A stretch of DNA of 64,000 nucleotides. It comes from UQRS01 sp050946935 (GTDB lineage Bacteria; Bacillota; Clostridia; Oscillospirales; Acutalibacteraceae). A model generated the notes under the pieces. The model did not search any database. It was not told the DNA's origin and saw nothing but the letters and a program-made list of their open reading frames with translations. Position 1 is the first letter of the stretch. Each line of letters begins with the position of its first letter. The stretch covers positions 13,999 to 77,998 of the forward strand of contig JBMNVR010000011.1 of the NCBI GenBank assembly GCA_050946935.1, written 5' to 3'. The translations under genes and the position numbers were made by a program. Of this stretch, positions 9,510-18,212 are shown piece after piece.

Positions 9510-9565
9510 ACAGGACACTCCTTTCCGTCGGGCGAATACGCGCAATACGAAAGTATACTGTGTTT

Positions 9566-9594
9566 ATTTTAATGGACTTGCAGAATGATGTCAA
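9566..9594 (-). promoter_or_regulatory. SigA promoter of the cupin-AraC gene
   Basis: On the minus strand a perfect TTGACA (9589-9594), a 17-bp spacer and TAAAAT (9566-9571) precede the TTG start by about 57 bases. Confidence 0.75.
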
Positions 9595-9622
9595 TGGATA
9601 AAATCCGGATGGAAAGCAGAAC

Positions 9623-9664
9623 AAAACAGCCTTCCGGACTTTTAAAAGTCCGGAAGGCTGTTTT
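9623..9664. terminator. Bidirectional terminator, perfect 42-bp palindrome
   Basis: A fully self-complementary run begins AAAACAGCCTTCCGG at 9623 and ends at 9664. It follows the minus-strand ireB operon, with T residues on both sides. Confidence 0.85.
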
Positions 9665-9710
9665 GTATAACCAGGTTGAATCGGCCGGGAAAAGTCGAAG
9701 GCCGAAATCC

Positions 9711-10004
9711 TCAGCCGGCCAGCGCGCGCTTGAGCCAGACGGCGCCGACGTCCATGGCGTTGTAGAGACCCTCTTTCTCGCTCTTTTTGACAATGCGATC
9801 CTTGGGACGGACCGACTCGTCGGTTAAAAGAAGCTGGATGGAAACCTTATCGGCGATTTCCAGATCGCCGACTGTTTTTTTGGATAAAACTTTGATCAAA
9901 ATGACATATTTGTCCGACATGTTTCCGTAATAGATCGTGTCGCCGCAGCGGACGAGGGGGTAATCCTTATAAGTGAAAAAGGCGCTTTTATTTTCTTCAG
10001 CCAT
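9711..10004 (-). CDS. Small conserved-looking protein downstream of ireB, function unknown
   Basis: This acidic/basic soluble protein of about 97 residues starts at the ATG at 10004, with TTGGAG nine bases upstream; an earlier in-frame start at 10019 has no ribosome site. The sequence (YPLVRCGDTIYYGNMSDKYV, then LEIADKVSIQLLLTD) suggests a small beta-rich fold, and the C-terminus is helical. I do not recognise the family. It lies 26 bp behind ireB in the same direction, so the two are probably cotranscribed and may act together. There are no membrane segments or signal peptide. Confidence 0.75.
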   Translation of the reverse strand: MAEENKSAFFTYKDYPLVRCGDTIYYGNMSDKYVILIKVLSKKTVGDLEIADKVSIQLLLTDESVRPKDRIVKKSEKEGLYNAMDVGAVWLKRALAG

Positions 10005-10030
10005 TGACAAACACTCCAATTCCGTGCAGG

Positions 10031-10276
10031 TTAGTGGGTCAGATAATATTTGACCAGGGTTTGCAGCAGCAGATCGCGGTCGATTTTCCGGATCAGATTG
10101 CGCGCGTTGTTGTGGGTCGTGATATAGGTAGGATCCTCCGACAGGATGTAGCCGACAATCTGGTTGATGGGGTTATAGCCCTTCTCCTTCAGCGCACCGT
10201 ATACGGTGATCAGAATCTCCCGAATCTCGCGCTCTCGGTCGGTGCCGAGGGAAAATGTCATGGTCTTGTCATCCAT
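10031..10276 (-). CDS. ireB: IreB-family regulatory phosphoprotein
   Basis: The 81-residue product matches the IreB/YrzL (DUF965) family over its whole length, including GYNPINQIVGYILSEDPTYI and NARNLIRKIDRD. In Enterococcus IreB is phosphorylated by the Ser/Thr kinase IreK and modulates cephalosporin tolerance. AAGGAGGAG precedes the ATG. It has its own promoter and is followed by the small unknown gene, whereas in many Firmicutes ireB is followed by the ruvX (yqgF) gene; that neighbour is absent here. Confidence 0.92.
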   Translation of the reverse strand: MDDKTMTFSLGTDREREIREILITVYGALKEKGYNPINQIVGYILSEDPTYITTHNNARNLIRKIDRDLLLQTLVKYYLTH

Positions 10277-10318
10277 TGCAGTCTCCTCCTTTTTTCATAA
10301 GAGTCAGTTTTCTTTATT

Positions 10319-10347
10319 ATGTTACACGATTACAGCCTGTTTTGCAA
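10319..10347 (-). promoter_or_regulatory. Promoter of the ireB operon
   Basis: On the minus strand TTGCAA (10342-10347), a 17-bp spacer and TAACAT (10319-10324). Confidence 0.55.
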
Positions 10348-10377
10348 GTGCAACCGCATAACTTTCAGAAAAAATTC

Positions 10378-10446
10378 AAAAACAAAAATGCATCGGCCGG
10401 TTCGGAAGAGGGGCGAGGCCTCCTTGCTCCCGGTTCGGCCGATGCA
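10378..10446 (-). terminator. Terminator of pheS-pheT
   Basis: TGCATCGGCCG (10389-10399) pairs with CGGCCGATGCA (10436-10446). On the minus strand the stem is followed by TTTTTGTTTTTG. Confidence 0.85.
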
Positions 10447-10461
10447 GCGGGAAATCCCAGT

Positions 10462-12852
10462 TTACTGCCGCAGAGAGGCGCCGAGTGCCTCCAGCCCTTT
10501 GACCACCTTTGCGGTTACCCGCTCGATTTCGGTGTCGGTCAGGGTACCTTCGGTCGAGCGGAGGGTGAGGCTGTAGGCCACGCTCTTCTTTCCCTCGGGA
10601 ATTTGCGCGCCGGTGTACACGTCAAAGAGGGTGAGGGCTTCCAGCAGCCGGCCGGCCCCCTTGCGGATGGCACGATCCAGCTCGGCCACAGGAAGATCGG
10701 CGTCGCAGAGCAGCGCCAGGTCTCGGGTCACGGCCGGAAACTTGGGAAGCGGCTTGTAGCTCTCCTCCGGTGCGACGGCGGCCGCGAGAGCGGTGACATC
10801 CAGGTCGGCGGCGAAAACGGCTTCGTCTATGCCGTAGGTTTCAGCTACGGCCGGGTGCACCTGGCCGAATACGCCGATCTCTTTGCCGCCGGCCGTCAGC
10901 AGGGCACAGCGCCCGGGATGATAGGCCGGCCGGTCGGCCGCGGGAGCGACGGCATATTCCTTCACGCCGCAGCGGGCGAGCAGAGCCTCGATCCCGCCCT
11001 TCAGGGCGTAAAAGTCAACTTTGCCGCCGTAGGCGCCGAGGATGATCTTAAGATTTTCGTCCGGCAGCTCGCCGTCGGATTTCGGAATATACTCGGTCGC
11101 CAGCTCGAACATGCGCACCTGCTTGTTGCGGTCGCTGTAGTTTTCGGACAGCACTTCCAGCATGGAGGGCAGCGCGGTTGTCCGCATCACGCTGGTATCC
11201 TCGCCCAGCGGGTTGGCGATCACGACCGACCGCCGCAGGGGAGAGTCGGCCGGCATACGGATTTTATCATAATATTTGGGGCTGATGAAGGAGTAGGTCA
11301 GAATCTGGTAATAGCCGAGGGCCAGCAGTGTTTCCTTAATCGTGCGCTCGAATTTCTGTGCTTCGGTCAGGGTACCGTGGGCTACGCCCCGGATTTCGGT
11401 TACGGGAATGCTGCCGTAGCCGTAAATGCGGGCGATCTCCTCCGCGATGTCGGCCTCCTGCTCCAGGTCGGCGCGGAAGGAAGGCGGGATGACCATGCCA
11501 TCCTCGAACCGGCAGGCGAGGCTTTCGAGGATTTCGCGCATGCGGCCCTCCTCCACCTCGGTGCCGAGGAAGGCATTGATCTTCTCCGGCCGGAAGGGAA
11601 TGCGGGGCAGGTCGCGGGTCTCTCCCCGCAGGTCGATTGTGCCGCCGACCACCGTTCCGGCGCCGAGCTGCTCTACAAGCTGACAGGCCCGATCGAGCGC
11701 GCCCCGGCAGTTTTCAGGGTCCAGCCCCTTCTCGAACCGGATGGAGGAATCGGTCCGAAGCCCGATGGCGCGGGCGGTGGTGCGGACCGACGCGCCCTTG
11801 AAGCAGGCCGATTCAAAAACCATGACAGAGGTGTCCTCAGCAATGCCGGAGTATTCTCCCCCCATTACGCCGGCGACAGCCGACGGCTTTTCGGCGTCGG
11901 CGATGACCAGCATGTTCGGGGTGAGGCTGTGCTCTCCGCCGTCAAGGGTGGTTATGCATTCTCCCTCCTTCGCGCGGCGGACAACGATCCTGCCGTCCCG
12001 GATGTGCCGGTGGTCGAAGGCGTGCATCGGCTGGCCGTACTCCAGCATGACATAGTTGGTGATGTCAACGATGTTGTTGATCGGCCGGACGCCAGAGGCG
12101 CGCAGCCGCTCCCGCATCCAGAGGGGAGAGGGAGCAATCTTTACATCCTTCACCACCCGGGCCATATAACGGTAGCAGAGGTCGGGCGCCTCATTCCGCA
12201 CGTCGAGGTAGTCCGAAACCTCCCCGCCGACGGGGGTGTAGGAAGGTACGGGCGGCCGGAAGGGCAGGGCGTAGGTTACCGCCGTCTCTCGTGCGAGGCC
12301 GAGCACCGACAGGCAGTCGGGCCGGTTGGAGGTGATCTCAAATTCGACCGTGGTGTCGTTAAGACCGATGGCCGTGCAGATATCCTGCCCGAGCGGAAGG
12401 TCGGTAAGCTCGGGATCGTCCGAGAGGACGAAAATGCCGTCCTCGATCGCGTAGGGGAAATCATGAGAGGTCAGCCCCAGCTCGCCGAGCGAGCAGAGCA
12501 TCCCTTCGCTGACCACGCCGCGCAGCTTGCCCTTTTTGATTTTCTTGCCATCCGGCAGCGTTGCCCCGTCCAGGCAGACGGGCACAACATCCCCCACCTT
12601 TAAATTGGTCGCGCCGGTGACGATCTGGAGCGGCTTTTCTCCGCCGGCGTCAACCGAACAGACAACCAGCTTGTCGGCGTCGGGATGCCGCTCGATTGAG
12701 AGGATTTTACCGACGACAATTTTCTCGATTCCGTCGCTTTCGCAAGCCCATTTCTCCACCTTGGAGCCGCTCATGGTCAGCGCCTCGGCAAAATCGCGGC
12801 CGCTCTCCTTACAGTCCACGAAATCATGGAGCCATTTCATTGACAGGTCCAT
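10462..12852 (-). CDS. pheT: Phenylalanyl-tRNA synthetase beta subunit
   Basis: The 796-residue length is normal for PheT. In order: the N-terminal tRNA-binding OB fold (about 40-150), B3/B4 editing domain, B5 domain, catalytic-like core, and the C-terminal ferredoxin-fold anticodon-binding domain (FPAVTRDLALLCDADLPVAE onward). Together with PheS it forms the (alpha-beta)2 enzyme that charges tRNA-Phe and edits Tyr-tRNA-Phe. The ATG at 12852 has AGAGGAG upstream. It starts 21 bp after the pheS stop and is cotranscribed behind the Phe T-box. Confidence 0.97.
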   Translation of the reverse strand: MDLSMKWLHDFVDCKESGRDFAEALTMSGSKVEKWACESDGIEKIVVGKILSIERHPDADKLVVCSVDAGGEKPLQIVTGATNLKVGDVVPVCLDGATLPDGKKIKKGKLRGVVSEGMLCSLGELGLTSHDFPYAIEDGIFVLSDDPELTDLPLGQDICTAIGLNDTTVEFEITSNRPDCLSVLGLARETAVTYALPFRPPVPSYTPVGGEVSDYLDVRNEAPDLCYRYMARVVKDVKIAPSPLWMRERLRASGVRPINNIVDITNYVMLEYGQPMHAFDHRHIRDGRIVVRRAKEGECITTLDGGEHSLTPNMLVIADAEKPSAVAGVMGGEYSGIAEDTSVMVFESACFKGASVRTTARAIGLRTDSSIRFEKGLDPENCRGALDRACQLVEQLGAGTVVGGTIDLRGETRDLPRIPFRPEKINAFLGTEVEEGRMREILESLACRFEDGMVIPPSFRADLEQEADIAEEIARIYGYGSIPVTEIRGVAHGTLTEAQKFERTIKETLLALGYYQILTYSFISPKYYDKIRMPADSPLRRSVVIANPLGEDTSVMRTTALPSMLEVLSENYSDRNKQVRMFELATEYIPKSDGELPDENLKIILGAYGGKVDFYALKGGIEALLARCGVKEYAVAPAADRPAYHPGRCALLTAGGKEIGVFGQVHPAVAETYGIDEAVFAADLDVTALAAAVAPEESYKPLPKFPAVTRDLALLCDADLPVAELDRAIRKGAGRLLEALTLFDVYTGAQIPEGKKSVAYSLTLRSTEGTLTDTEIERVTAKVVKGLEALGASLRQ

Positions 12853-12873
12853 TTTGCATTCTCCTCTCTTTCC

Positions 12874-13893
12874 TTAAAATTGATCCAGGAATCTCTGGTC
12901 GTTTTCAAAAAACAGGCGCAGATCGTCGATGTTGTAGCGGCGCATGACCACCCGTTCGAGCCCCATGCCAAAGGCGAAGCCGGAGTATTCCTCCGGGTCG
13001 ATGCCGCAGTTTTGCAGCACCTTGGGATGTACCATGCCGCAGCCCAAAATCTCAATCCAGCCCTCCCCCTTGCAGAGGCGGCAGCCCTTTCCGCCGCAGC
13101 CGAAGCACATGACGTCCATCTCGGCAGACGGCTCGGTGAAGGGGAAATGATGGGGACGGAAGCGGACGACCGCGTCCTCCCCGTACAGCCGGCGGGCGAA
13201 GTCGGCCAGCGTGCCCTTGAGGTCGCCCATCGTGACCCCCTTGTCCACCACAAGCCCTTCGATCTGATGGAAAACGGGGGAGTGGGTGGCGTCGACCGCA
13301 TCGGAGCGGTAGACCCGGCCGGGGGCGATGATGCGGATGGGGGGCTTCTGCTTCTCCATCACGCGGACCTGTACCGGAGAGGTCTGGCTGCGCAGCAGGA
13401 TGTTGTCGGTGATGTAGAAGGTGTCCTGCGTATCCCGCGCCGGATGATCCTTGGGGAGGTTCAGTGCCTCGAAATTATAATAATCATATTCGACCTCCGG
13501 GCCGGAGGCGACCGAGAATCCCATGCCGAGGAAAATCTCTTCAATCTCGTCCAGCACCTTGTAAAGCGGGTGCTTTTTGCCAAGCTCGTACGCCTTGCCC
13601 GGCATAGTGACGTCGAGCTTCTCCGCCTTGAGCCGGAGCTCGGTCGCCGCGGCCTTCAGCTTTTGCTGGCGGTCGGCGATGCTTTCCTCAATATTCGCAC
13701 GGATCTCGTTGGCGAGCTGGCCGATGATCGGCCGCTCCTCGGGCGAGAGGCCGCCCATCTGCTTCAAGATGCCGGTCAGTTCCCCCTTTTTACCGAGGAA
13801 ACGGACCCGCAGCTCCTCAATCTCCTGCTGGCCGGAAACCTTGTCGAGCGCGTCCTTCGCCGCCTTGCGGATGGCTTCAAGCTGCTCTTTCAT
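12874..13893 (-). CDS. pheS: Phenylalanyl-tRNA synthetase alpha subunit
   Basis: The 339-residue product has the N-terminal coiled coil (about 1-90) and the class II core with TSPVQVRVMEK, HQIEGLVVDKGVTM and the C-terminal GMGLERVVMRRYNIDDLR motif 3. A CxxCxxKGCRLC-like cluster (CFGCGGKGCRLCKGEGWIEI) near residue 270 is a known feature of many bacterial PheS proteins. AAGGAGGTC precedes the ATG at 13893. Expression is governed by the upstream T-box. Confidence 0.97.
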   Translation of the reverse strand: MKEQLEAIRKAAKDALDKVSGQQEIEELRVRFLGKKGELTGILKQMGGLSPEERPIIGQLANEIRANIEESIADRQQKLKAAATELRLKAEKLDVTMPGKAYELGKKHPLYKVLDEIEEIFLGMGFSVASGPEVEYDYYNFEALNLPKDHPARDTQDTFYITDNILLRSQTSPVQVRVMEKQKPPIRIIAPGRVYRSDAVDATHSPVFHQIEGLVVDKGVTMGDLKGTLADFARRLYGEDAVVRFRPHHFPFTEPSAEMDVMCFGCGGKGCRLCKGEGWIEILGCGMVHPKVLQNCGIDPEEYSGFAFGMGLERVVMRRYNIDDLRLFFENDQRFLDQF

Positions 13894-13962
13894 ACAATAT
13901 GACCTCCTTCAAACTTTGTCTGTTCCCAAAAAATGGAAAGGGCGCTGCCGTGCCGGGAGAAT

Positions 13963-14270
13963 AAAAAAGACCCCGTCCCCTGAAAAAAGGGACGAAGCCG
14001 TCGTGCTCCGCGGTACCACCCGGATTTTTGCTCTGTGAATCCACTTTGCGATACAATACAGAAATCAGAGAGCAAACACTCTTCCGGCCGGTAACGGGGC
14101 CGTGTGCCGTCGGCACCTACTGGAGAACTTGTCGTTCAGCGCCGCCGCTCGGAAGGGAACTGTCGGAAAAACGCTTTGCAAAGCGCGCTTGCAGCCGGGG
14201 CGCGTCCTCTCTGTTTTGCAAAGGGAGTTTCTTAAAACCCTGCGGGTTTTCCTTCGTCGTTGCGTTATTC
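13963..14270 (-). ncRNA. T-box leader (Phe specifier UUC) of pheS-pheT
   Basis: On the minus strand the T-box sequence GGGTGGTACCGCG lies near 14010-14022. It is followed by a GGCTTCGTCCC/GGGGACGG terminator hairpin and a T run at 13963-13968. Stem I carries AGAGAGG. The specifier is placed at TTC (14157-14159), exactly six bases before GAGC, the spacing I recall for the glyQS T-box of B. subtilis (GGC, six bases, GAGC); UUC is a Phe codon, which agrees with the downstream genes. Uncharged tRNA-Phe would stabilise the antiterminator and switch pheST on. Confidence 0.93.
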
Positions 14271-14276
14271 CTTTAA

Positions 14277-14305
14277 AATATACAACATCGGTTCATTTTT
14301 GTCAA
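14277..14305 (-). promoter_or_regulatory. SigA promoter of the pheST T-box transcript
   Basis: Perfect TTGACA (14300-14305), a 17-bp spacer and TATATT (14277-14282) on the minus strand put the transcription start near 14270. Confidence 0.8.
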
Positions 14306-14442
14306 TCCCTTTTTGAAAGCGCGGCGGTACAAGGCGCGCCCCAAATTCACCAATCCCCTGCGCAGCGACACCGGGCGGAGAGGACGGTCCCGCCTTTCTA
14401 TGTAAAAATTCATAAAAAAGACTTAAATTTACCATTTTTCCA

Positions 14443-14451
14443 TGCTATAAT
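14443..14451 (+). promoter_or_regulatory. Extended -10 promoter before the 14523 gene
   Basis: TGCTATAAT is an extended -10 with a perfect TATAAT; no good -35 is seen. It lies 72 bases before the GTG start. The preceding 14306-14442 holds nothing I recognise. Confidence 0.5.
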
Positions 14452-14522
14452 GCAAATGAATCATAAAGAGAGGGGAGACCTTTTCTCTTTTGAAAGACTG
14501 TTTTGAGGATGTGTGAAAAACT

Positions 14523-15050
14523 GTGGATACCTATGCGGAACAGATTGTGGCGATACGCAAATCGCCGATGGAGCGGCTGCTGCAAGTCAGTGTAATTGTG
14601 CTGGGTGTGATTTTGATTCTGGCCTGCGGAATGCTGTACGTCGGAAAGCTCCTTGGCGTTTTTTCCCTGCTGTTTGTCGTTTTGGCGGTGGGGATTGGCT
14701 ACGGGATTTATTATTTTGCCTCCCAATTGAATCTGGAGTATGAGTATATCTTCACCAACGGCGATTTCGACGTGGATAAAATCATCTCCAAACGCAGCCG
14801 CAAGCGGGTGCTTTCCGGCCAGTGCCGCCTGATTTCGGAGTTTGGCCGGTATGACCCCGATCTTTTTGCCGCCCGGCGGTTCGACAGTCGGGTTGTAGCC
14901 TGCACGGTTGACCGGGACGCCTGTTACGCTGTTTTCAGCCTGGACGAGGGGAGAGAGGCACTGCTGATCTTCTCCCCCAACGAAAGAATGCTCAACGCCA
15001 TGAAAAAATACGCGCCGAGGGTGATACGACTTGATCCATCCGGGAATTGA
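14523..15050 (+). CDS. Two-helix membrane protein, probably DUF6106 family
   Basis: The 175-residue product has two adjacent membrane segments at about 20-68 and a soluble C-terminal domain (YEYIFTNGDFDVDKIISKRS, SRKRVLSG). The general layout resembles the Clostridia-specific DUF6106 proteins, a family of unknown function; I make the match from memory. The start is taken as GTG at 14523; the only earlier in-frame GTG is followed by a stop. The last 20 bases overlap the start of acpS, implying translational coupling and an operon with acpS and possibly nnr. Confidence 0.75.
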   Translation: MDTYAEQIVAIRKSPMERLLQVSVIVLGVILILACGMLYVGKLLGVFSLLFVVLAVGIGYGIYYFASQLNLEYEYIFTNGDFDVDKIISKRSRKRVLSGQCRLISEFGRYDPDLFAARRFDSRVVACTVDRDACYAVFSLDEGREALLIFSPNERMLNAMKKYAPRVIRLDPSGN

Positions 15051-15414
15051 TCTTGTAAAGGTTTGCAGAATGGAAAAGGCTTTGAAAACGAAGGGCTTCC
15101 GCGAGCGGTATTTCGGCGGGCGGGAGATTGCCGAGCAGTCTCTGCGCGGCGACCGGCCGGAGGGGTATGCCGCCGCCTTTGCCGCGAAGGAGGCGTTCGG
15201 TAAAGTCCTCGGCACCGGGGTCCGCGGCTTCTCGCTGCAGGAGGTCGAGCTTCTCCATCGGGAAAATGGCGCGCCATTTCTTGCCCTTTCCGGCGCGGCG
15301 GCCGAAATTGCCGACCGGCGCGGACTGCGGCTGTCGGTCAGTATCTCCCACGACGGGGAGTACGCGGTCGCCATGGTGATCGGGGAGGAGACCGGCTGTC
15401 TTTCGCAGGATTGA
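15031..15414 (+). CDS. acpS: Holo-[acyl-carrier-protein] synthase
   Basis: AcpS transfers 4'-phosphopantetheine from CoA to the serine of apo-ACP, enabling fatty acid synthesis. The 127-residue product has the two family motifs: GIDLVKVCRMEKAL at the N-terminus with the Mg-binding Asp, and FAAKEAFGKVLGTGVRG around residue 50, then SISHDGEYAVA near the end. The start is a TTG at 15031, inside the upstream gene. The association with nnr just downstream is common in Firmicutes. Confidence 0.94.
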   Translation: MIHPGIDLVKVCRMEKALKTKGFRERYFGGREIAEQSLRGDRPEGYAAAFAAKEAFGKVLGTGVRGFSLQEVELLHRENGAPFLALSGAAAEIADRRGLRLSVSISHDGEYAVAMVIGEETGCLSQD

Positions 15415-15487
15415 CGGCCGGTCTTTTTGTTTTTTGAAGGGACGCCGGACATCGCGGCCCGGCACAAAAAGAAAGGGGTATGACGCA

Positions 15488-17026
15488 ATGAAGATTTTGA
15501 CCGGCGGGCTGACCCGTCAGGCGGAGGAGCGGGCAGTTGCATTGGGGATGGAGTGGCTTCGGCTGATGGAGAATGCAGGCTCTGCAGCCGCCGCTATCCT
15601 TAAAAAACAGTACGCGCCCGAGAAACTTCGCGTCTGCGTCCTCTGCGGCAGGGGAGGAAACGGCGGCGACGGGCTGGTGATCGCCCGTAAGCTGCGGGAG
15701 GCGGGAGCGGCCGTTACGGTGGTTTTGACCTCCGGCACGCCGACCCATCCGAGCGCGTTGGAAAATTTCGGCCGCGCGTCGGCGCTCGGCATCCCGATGT
15801 ATGATTACGCCGGCTCGACGGCCGCCTGCCTTGACGCCATGCGGGAGGCTGCGCTGTTGGTTGACGCGATTTTTGGCATTGGCTTTCACGGCGCCCCCGC
15901 GGGGGCCGAGGCGGCCGTCATCGGCTTTGCCAACAGTTTGAAAGTACCGATCGCGGCGGTCGACCTGCCGAGCGGTGCCGCCTGTGACACCGGCCGGGTG
16001 GAGGGGGTGTGTATCCGCGCCGATCTGACCGTCACCTTCAGCACCCTCAAGCCCTGTCACGTCACCTATCCCGCGGCAGGCTTCTGCGGCCGGGTGGTGC
16101 CGGTCGGAATCGGGATGCCCGACCGGGTGTTTGAAGGGCTGGACGCGGGGGTAGATACCATCGACCGTGTCTCGGTAGAGGGCGTCTGTGCGCCCCGCCG
16201 CGCCGATGCGCACAAGGGGGATTTCGGCACTCCGCTGCTGGTCTGCGGTTCCTATGGCATGGCGGGTGCGGCCGGGATGGCGGTGAAGGCGGCGCTGCGC
16301 TCGGGTGCGGGGATTGTGCAGGCGGCCGTGCCTAAAAGCATTTATCCCATTCTGGCACAGGGACTGTATGAGCCGGTGTTTCTCCCGCTGGAGGAGGATG
16401 GGAACGGCCGGATCAGCTTTTACGCCCTGGCCGCCCTGAAGGAACGGGTGCAAACCGCCTCGGCGCTACTGCTCGGGCCGGGTCTCAGCCGGGGTGGAGA
16501 TGTAGCGCGGGTGGTTCGGGAGCTGCTGCGTTTTGCGGATTGTCCGGTTGTTTTGGACGCGGATGGCATAAACGCCCTGGCTGGGCGCATAGATATGATC
16601 GAAGACGCAAAAGCGCAGGTTGTTCTGACTCCCCATCCGGGTGAGATGGCCCGTCTCCTCGGGCGCAGGACAGCCGAGGTGCAGGCCGACCGGGTCGGAA
16701 CGGCGGTTGCGGCGGCAAAGCGCAGCGGCGCGGTCATCCTGCTGAAAGGGGCGCGGACGGTTGTTGCAACGCCGGACGGGCGGGCGTATGTCAATCTGAC
16801 CGGCAATCCGGGCATGGCGACCGGCGGCAGCGGGGACGCGCTGGCCGGTATGCTGACGGCCTTTCTCGGCCGTGGAATCGACCCTTCGCTCGCAGCGCGG
16901 GCGGCGGTGTATTTCCACGGGGCGGCAGGCGACCTTGCCGCCGCGGAGCTGACCGAGACGGCCATGTTGCCCACCGATCTGATCGACCGGCTGCCTTTTG
17001 TGTTTTCGAATAACACAAAGGGCTGA
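15488..17026 (+). CDS. nnr: Bifunctional NAD(P)H-hydrate epimerase / ADP-dependent dehydratase
   Basis: The 512-residue fusion repairs hydrated NAD(P)H. The N-terminal YjeF_N epimerase (about 1-215) has GRGGNGGDGLVIARKL and the catalytic VDAIFGIGFHG. The C-terminal ribokinase-like dehydratase (about 230-505) has HKGDFGTPLLVCGSYG, VVLDADGINAL, LTPHPGEMARL and the nucleotide-binding NPGMATGGSGDALAG. The ATG at 15488 has AAAGGGG upstream. It lies 73 bp behind acpS. Confidence 0.96.
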   Translation: MKILTGGLTRQAEERAVALGMEWLRLMENAGSAAAAILKKQYAPEKLRVCVLCGRGGNGGDGLVIARKLREAGAAVTVVLTSGTPTHPSALENFGRASALGIPMYDYAGSTAACLDAMREAALLVDAIFGIGFHGAPAGAEAAVIGFANSLKVPIAAVDLPSGAACDTGRVEGVCIRADLTVTFSTLKPCHVTYPAAGFCGRVVPVGIGMPDRVFEGLDAGVDTIDRVSVEGVCAPRRADAHKGDFGTPLLVCGSYGMAGAAGMAVKAALRSGAGIVQAAVPKSIYPILAQGLYEPVFLPLEEDGNGRISFYALAALKERVQTASALLLGPGLSRGGDVARVVRELLRFADCPVVLDADGINALAGRIDMIEDAKAQVVLTPHPGEMARLLGRRTAEVQADRVGTAVAAAKRSGAVILLKGARTVVATPDGRAYVNLTGNPGMATGGSGDALAGMLTAFLGRGIDPSLAARAAVYFHGAAGDLAAAELTETAMLPTDLIDRLPFVFSNNTKG

Positions 17027-17077
17027 TCCCGGGGCGGAGAATTTTCCGCCTTCCGGCCTCGGCTGGAAGGCGGCGGT

Positions 17078-17578
17078 ATGATGAAAACAAAATATACGGC
17101 GGCGGTATTTTTCCTGCTGCTGATTGGCGGTATCCTCTGTAGCTGTACGGCTGCGGAGGATATTTTGCTGCAAACGGCCGGATACACCGGCGCCTGTCGG
17201 GTGACCGGCGGCGGGAGCACCTACACCATCGCCGTCGCGGTGGGAGAGGGGGGCAATTTCTCCTGTGAGATCACCGAGCCGGTGAATCTGGTTGGGTTCC
17301 GCGTTTCCTATGTAGGGGAGGAGTGCCTGATCGCCTTCGGGGATATGGAGTGGAGCGGCAGTGCGGAGGATCTGCCCGCATCCTCACCCGTGGCGGCGCT
17401 GCGCAATGCCTTTATCGCCGCCGGCCGATCGGCTCAGACGCCGACAAAGTGCACAAACGGCCTCTATATGCTGGAGGGAGAGTGCGGCTCCGGCGCGTAT
17501 AAGTTTACCTTTGACGGCGAGGGGCGGCCGCACGCGCTGACCATCGACGCACTTGACCTGCAGGCCGAGTTTTCCTGA
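17078..17578 (+). CDS. Small lipoprotein of unknown function
   Basis: The 166-residue product begins with a lipoprotein signal: MMKTKYTAA, a hydrophobic core, then LCSC with the lipidated Cys near residue 23. The remainder is a beta-rich extracytoplasmic domain of about 140 residues (GNFSCEITEPVNLVGFRVSY, LEGECGSGAYKFTFDGEGRP). Its plan resembles LolA-like or SpoVID-neighbour lipoproteins, but I do not recognise a family. It starts 51 bp after nnr on the same strand and may be cotranscribed. Either ATG, 17078 or 17081, could be used. Confidence 0.7.
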   Translation: MMKTKYTAAVFFLLLIGGILCSCTAAEDILLQTAGYTGACRVTGGGSTYTIAVAVGEGGNFSCEITEPVNLVGFRVSYVGEECLIAFGDMEWSGSAEDLPASSPVAALRNAFIAAGRSAQTPTKCTNGLYMLEGECGSGAYKFTFDGEGRPHALTIDALDLQAEFS

Positions 17579-17807
17579 ACGCTTCGCCGTTTCTCCTCTT
17601 TTGTATCAAACCCTCGCCGCGCTGAATAGAATGAAGCAGGACAACATCAGTCCCTGTGCAGATTTTGCATACCTTGCCGTCCGGGTGAATCGGTATTTTT
17701 AGAATAATCATAAAAATATCCGTCCCGTGATTAAACACGGCAATACAAGGTAAAAATAAATATGCAAGCCGCAATCATTCTAAAAAGCAACGGAGCGTGA
17801 AAGGAAA
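17579..17807 (+). other. Intergenic region before mazF, no antitoxin gene seen
   Basis: This 229-bp AT-rich stretch contains a small CCGTG/CACGG hairpin. It also holds a 12-codon reading frame (17761-17799) ending just before the mazF ribosome site. I see no ribbon-helix-helix antitoxin gene and no clear promoter. Confidence 0.5.
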
Positions 17808-18176
17808 ATGACGATAAAGCGCGGAGAAATCTATTATGCCGATTTAAGCCCGGTCATCGGGTCGGAGCAGGGCGGCATTCGCCCGGTTTTAATCGTGCAG
17901 AACGATATCGGAAACAAGTACAGTCCCACGGTCATCGCGGCGGCCATCACCAGCCAGAAGGACAAAACCAAGCTGCCGACCCACATCCAGGTTACAAGCG
18001 AGGGGTGCGGCTTGCAAAAGGATTCGATCGTCCTGCTCGAACAGGTGCGGACCATCGACAAGCGCCGCCTGAAGGAGAAAATGGGTCAGCTTGATGACCG
18101 TTCGATGTACCGGGTCAATCAGGCGATCGGCGTGAGTCTCGGCCTTATCGGAAACGGCACGAACGGGGCTACATAA
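17808..18176 (+). CDS. MazF/EndoA-type endoribonuclease toxin
   Basis: The 122-residue product matches the PemK/MazF family across its length: KRGEIYYADLSPVIGSEQGG, RPVLIVQNDIGN, ITSQKDKTKLPTHI and the closing LLEQVRTIDKRRLKEK. These enzymes cut single-stranded RNA at short motifs. In Bacillus the homologue NdoA is preceded by its antitoxin NdoAI; no such gene is present here. GAAAGGAAA precedes the ATG. It is transcribed alone and ends at a strong terminator. Confidence 0.92.
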   Translation: MTIKRGEIYYADLSPVIGSEQGGIRPVLIVQNDIGNKYSPTVIAAAITSQKDKTKLPTHIQVTSEGCGLQKDSIVLLEQVRTIDKRRLKEKMGQLDDRSMYRVNQAIGVSLGLIGNGTNGAT

Positions 18177-18212
18177 ATCCCCGCGCCGTATGCCTCCGGC
18201 GGTCGGCCGTGC

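Noticed and set aside
10255..12603. 782-codon open frame on the plus strand opposite pheT
   Set aside because: It is the antisense shadow of a fully recognised pheT; the product is Gly/Arg/His-rich with no family features, as expected in GC-rich DNA.
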